Origin: Botryotinia globosa
Taxonomy: Eukaryota; Ascomycota; Leotiomycetes; Helotiales; Sclerotiniaceae
Direction of reading: 5' to 3'
Assembly: GCA_014898425.1 (NCBI GenBank)
Contig: RCSZ01000003.1
Coordinates: forward strand, 3,130,227-3,194,226
DNA: 64,000 bases
The position numbers were made by a program, and so were the translations under genes. The notes under the pieces were generated by a model. It was given only the letters and a program-made list of their open reading frames with translations, did not search any database and was not told where the DNA came from. The stretch's first letter is position 1; every line of letters starts with the position of its first letter. This document shows positions 60,600-64,000 of the stretch, one piece after another.

Positions 60600-61720
60600 T
60601 TATTATTTATTATTATTATTAAAAAGAAAAAGAAAATAATAAATATTAATGAATAAAAATAAGAATTAAAATAAGAATATTAATAAGAATATTAATAAGA
60701 AAAATACTAAGAAAAAGAATATTAATAAGAAAATTATTAATAAAAATAAGAATACTAATAAGAAAATCAATAAGAAGAAGAAAAATAATAATAATAAAAA
60801 TAATAATAATAAGAAAAAGAAAAATAAGAAGAATAAATATAAAAATCATATAAAGAAAAAGAATATAAAAAAACAAATTATTAATAAAAATATTGATAAG
60901 AATATCGAAAAGAATAATAATAAGAAAAATAAAAATGAATAAATAAGAAGAATATAAATAAGAAGAATATAAATAAGAAGAATATAAATAAGAAGAATAT
61001 AAATAAGAAGGATATAAATAAGAAGAATATAAATAAGAAGAATATAAAATAATAAGTTATTATTAAAAATATTAATAATAATAATAAGAAGAAGAAAAAG
61101 AATAATAATATTAATAAGAAGAATTTTAATAGGAATATTAATTATAGAAAGAATAAGAATATAAAGAATATAAAGAAAAAGAATAAGAATATAAAGAATA
61201 TTAATAAGTAGAATATAAATTATAAGAATATTAATAAGAATATTAATAAGAATATTAATAAGAATATTAATAAGAATATTAATAAGAATATTAATAAGAA
61301 TATTAATAAGAATATTAATAAGAATATTAATAAGAATATTAATAAGAATATTAATTATAATTAGAATATAGATAATGAGAATAAGAAAAATGAGAATATA
61401 GAGAATATAAAGAATATAAATAAGAAAAATAAGAATAAGGAGAATAAGAATAATAAAGAAAAGAAAAATAATGATAAGAATTAGAATAATATTAATAATA
61501 ATATTAATAAGAATACGAAGAAAAATATAAATAAGAAAAATGTTAAAAAAATTAAAAATAATATTAATAATAATAAGAAAATAATTAATAAAAATATTAT
61601 TAATAATAACTTATTCATTAGAAATTTAGAAAATATAATTATTATTAAAAGGAAAAAAAAGAATTAAATAGAAATATTAGAATAAACTTAAAGAAATAAA
61701 AGAAAATAAAATCAAAAGAA
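60600..61720 (+). repeat. Purine-biased, C-poor subtelomeric arrays
   Basis: Over 1 kb made of AATAAG/AAGAAT steps with C almost absent from this strand. It includes a 15 bp array AATAAGAAGAATATA (60,941-61,048, about 7 copies) and a 12 bp array AATATTAATAAG (61,225-61,352, about 10 copies). Frames in it give Ile/Phe/Leu-only peptides. Confidence 0.85.
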
Positions 61721-61723
61721 GAA

Positions 61724-61950
61724 ATAAATTAAGTTTATTTAGGAAGATAGATTTATTTTCAAAAAAAGGAAGGTGGATTGAAACTCGAAAGGAGGAAGAA
61801 AGATAAACTAAGCTTATTTAGAAAGATAGATTTATTTCTAAAAAAAGAAAGGTAGATGAATTAAGCCTATTTAGGAAGGCACATTTATTTTCAAAAAAAG
61901 AAAGGCAGATTGAAACCCGAAAGTAGGAAGGTAGAAGAAAACCTGGAGGG
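61724..61950 (+). repeat. Imperfect tandem repeats of 55-78 bp
   Basis: Three units starting near 61,724, 61,802 and 61,856, each with AAGCTTATTTAGGAAGATAG, a TTTATTTTCAAAAAAAG stretch and GAAAGGCAGATTGAAACCCG at the end (degenerate in the middle unit). The last motif recurs at 63,777 beside the telomere. Confidence 0.65.
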
Positions 61951-62012
61951 TAATCTAACTATTATTCCGAGGATTTTATTGGTGGTCAGCATTAGTGGTG
62001 ACCCCAACCCTA

Positions 62013-62520
62013 AGGGGGGTGGTGATTTAGCCAAAAACGCTCCAATTGGTCACCACCTCTTCTGGCTTCAATTTAGGGCTTTTCGAAAATCTGAAAAAAG
62101 AAATGAATAGAGATTCAATTGAATTATATTTATTCGAATTTAGAATTTCGAAATCTTTTATATTAAAGCTTTTATATTGAATTGAAATAACCCTAATTTT
62201 GAAGAGGTTGAAGAAAAGCTATGGTAATTTTTAAAGACAGGGGGGTGGTGACCAGCGAAAAAGCATTCAAAGTCACGAATTGGTCACCACCTCTCCTGGC
62301 CTCAATTTAGGGCTTTTCGAAAATCTGAAAAAAGGAATTAATAAAAATTCAATTGAATTATATTTATTCGAAATTAGAATTCGAAAAGCTTTTAAATTGA
62401 AGCTTTAAGATCGAATTGAAATAACCCTAATTTTGAAAAAGTTGAAGAAAAAGCTATGGTAATTTTGAAGGCAGGGGGGTGGTGATCAGCAAAATGAATA
62501 AATTTGGTCACCACCTCTAA
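62013..62520 (+). repeat. Tandem repeat of about 230 bp with GGTGGTGACC/GGTCACCACC pairs
   Basis: Two full units start near 62,013 and 62,241 and a third, truncated one near 62,476. Each begins GGGGGGTGGTGACCAGC, followed about 30 bp later by GGTCACCACCTC (inverted), then TTTAGGGCTTTTCGAAAATC, an AT-rich stretch and AAAGCTATGGTAATTTT. The frame at 61,910-62,110 across it is not a gene. Confidence 0.82.
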
Positions 62521-63774
62521 TTCAATATTAAATAGAAAATAAATAAAGTTTTATAAAGAACTAGGGCTTATTTTCAATAATATATTGAATTCTGAAAACA
62601 GATTTAAATTATCTTTTAAATTGATCGATTTGTACTAGTTTTAGAAAAGCTTCAATTTGTATAGTAGTGACCAACCGAAAAGAGGTGTGGGGTAGTTGAA
62701 TCATATGATCGAAATTTCAATATTAACTCAATACTAATAAGAAGAATACTAATAAGAAGAATATTAATAAGAAGAATATTAATAAGAAGAATATCAATAA
62801 GAAGAATACTAATAAGAAAAATATAAATAAAAAGATTATTAATGAAAATAATATAAATTATAAGAATACTAATAAGAATATTAATAAGAATACGAATAAG
62901 AATACTAATTATGATTAGAATATAAATAAGAAGAATAAGAATAAGAAGAAAAATAATAATAATAATAATAATAATAAGAAGAATAATGAAATGAATATAT
63001 AATATTAATATGAATAAGAATATTAAGAAAGATATTAAGAAAAGCAAAAAAAAAAGAATATAAGTGGAAAGAATGTTAATAAAAAGAATATTAATATTTA
63101 TTAATTATTGAAAGAAAAAAGAATATTAATATTTATTAATTATTGAAAGAAAAAGAAAATAATGAATATTTATAATGATAAGAAAAAGAATAATAAGAAA
63201 AAGAATAATAAGAAAAGAATAATAAGAAAAAGAATAATAAGAAGAATAATAAGAAGAATAATAAGAAGAATAATAAGAAGAATAATATTAAAAAGAAAAA
63301 GATTAAAAATAATTATAAAAAGAAAGAATAATAATTAGAATAATAATAAGAATATAAATAAGAAAAAGAAAAAAATAAGAATAATAATAAAATTATTGAA
63401 AAGAATATTAGAAAGAATATAAATAAAGAGAATATTAAGAATAATAAGAATATTAATGATTAAAAGAATATTAATAATTATAAGAAAAATCATGATAATA
63501 ATAAGAATATTAAAAGAATATATAGAAAAATAAAAATAAGAAATATAGAAATAAGAAGAATATAAATAAGAAAAATATAAATAAGAAGAATGTTAATGAA
63601 AATAAAATAAAATTAATATATTATTATTATCAAAAGAAAAAAAAATTAATTTTAATAATAATAAGAATATAATAAATAATAATAATAATAAAAAAAAGAA
63701 TATAATAAATAATAATAAAAAGAATATAATTAATATAAAGAATAATAATTAGAGAGATAGACTTCATTAAAGAA
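62521..63774 (+). repeat. Second purine-biased subtelomeric tract
   Basis: After a 200 bp AT-rich spacer, about 1 kb of AATAAGAAGAATACT-type repeats (15 bp period clearest at 62,735-62,815) and GAATAATAAGAA repeats (63,185-63,285) with almost no C on this strand. Confidence 0.8.
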
Positions 63775-63879
63775 AGTAAAAGGCAGATTGCAACCCGGGG
63801 GCTAACCCGTGCGGTAACTTTACGGGGTTTTAGTGTATATGAGAAAAGGGTATAACTTTATAGGGTGCAGATGTATGTC
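63775..63879 (+). other. Telomere-adjacent GC-richer junction
   Basis: About 100 bp with AGGCAGATTGCAACCCGGGG and TAACCCGTGCGGTAACTTTA, between the purine tract and the telomere. It shares the GGCAGATTG-AACCCG motif with 61,899-61,920. Confidence 0.6.
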
Positions 63880-64000
63880 GGGTTAGGGTTAGGGTTAGGG
63901 TTAGGGTTAGGGTTAGGGTTAGGGTTAGGGTTAGGGTTAGGGTTAGGGTTAGGGTTAGGGTTAGGGTTAGGGTTAGGGTTAGGGTTAGGGTTAGGGTTAG
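63880..64000 (+). repeat. Telomere, (TTAGGG)n
   Basis: About 20 perfect TTAGGG repeats from 63,883 to the last base, G-rich strand running outward, preceded by a partial GGG. This fixes the window as a right chromosome end. Confidence 0.98.

Noticed and set aside
61910..62110. 66-codon forward frame near the telomere
   Set aside because: It runs across the subtelomeric tandem repeats and has no motif or gene context.

Overview
This window is the right end of a chromosome from a filamentous ascomycete (Pezizomycotina). It ends in about 20 TTAGGG telomere repeats. Genes have 50-120 bp GT-AG introns, and there is a fungal C2H2 plus Zn2Cys6 transcription factor. About 50 kb is extremely AT-rich and built from transposons carrying C-to-T and G-to-A changes typical of repeat-induced point mutation (RIP). 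The gene content suggests Leotiomycetes (Botrytis/Sclerotinia relatives), but that is inference.

Region 1 (1-14.2 kb) is ordinary gene-bearing DNA. It holds the 3' end of a Ser/Ala-rich protein, a small helical protein, a poorly resolved locus at 1.6-2.6 kb, and a 657-residue protein whose zinc motif is completed by a second exon. A 1,073 bp RIP-mutated element follows, with 9 bp target duplications. Next come a salicylate-hydroxylase-like FAD monooxygenase, a five-exon dual zinc-finger regulator and a carotenoid/stilbene cleavage oxygenase. These three look like a small aromatic-catabolism neighbourhood (inference). A 401 bp TA-flanked MITE sits behind the oxygenase promoter.

Region 2 (14.2-44.9 kb) is a RIP-mutated transposon graveyard that can be dissected by target-site duplications. 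A Copia remnant is split by a second Copia-type element, which is split by a chromovirus (18,149-31,721, TSD ATATC), which is split by a second copy of the same chromovirus (23,237-29,813, TSD GTAAA). To the right lie a third copy in reverse, another Gypsy remnant, and a family of tiny LTR elements. Those LTRs carry an 18-nt sequence complementary to the primer-binding position just downstream, which suggests self-priming.

Region 3 (44.3-46.2 kb) is a gene island. A two-exon gene encodes a 241-residue protein with a Cys-cluster head, a Ser/Asn linker and a charged helical tail. It sits behind three roughly 86 bp promoter-proximal repeats and is followed by a 14 bp minisatellite.

Region 4 (46.2-56.9 kb) is again RIP-mutated. 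It contains a complete 5,917 bp Copia element (TSD TTTCG, 234 bp LTRs), another Copia remnant and a 478 bp inverted-repeat element.

Region 5 (56.9-64.0 kb) is the subtelomere. A three-exon gene encodes a PD-(D/E)XK-nuclease-like protein. It is followed by 9, 12 and 15 bp arrays, long C-poor purine-biased tracts, a roughly 230 bp tandem repeat with GGTGGTGACC inverted motifs, and the telomere.
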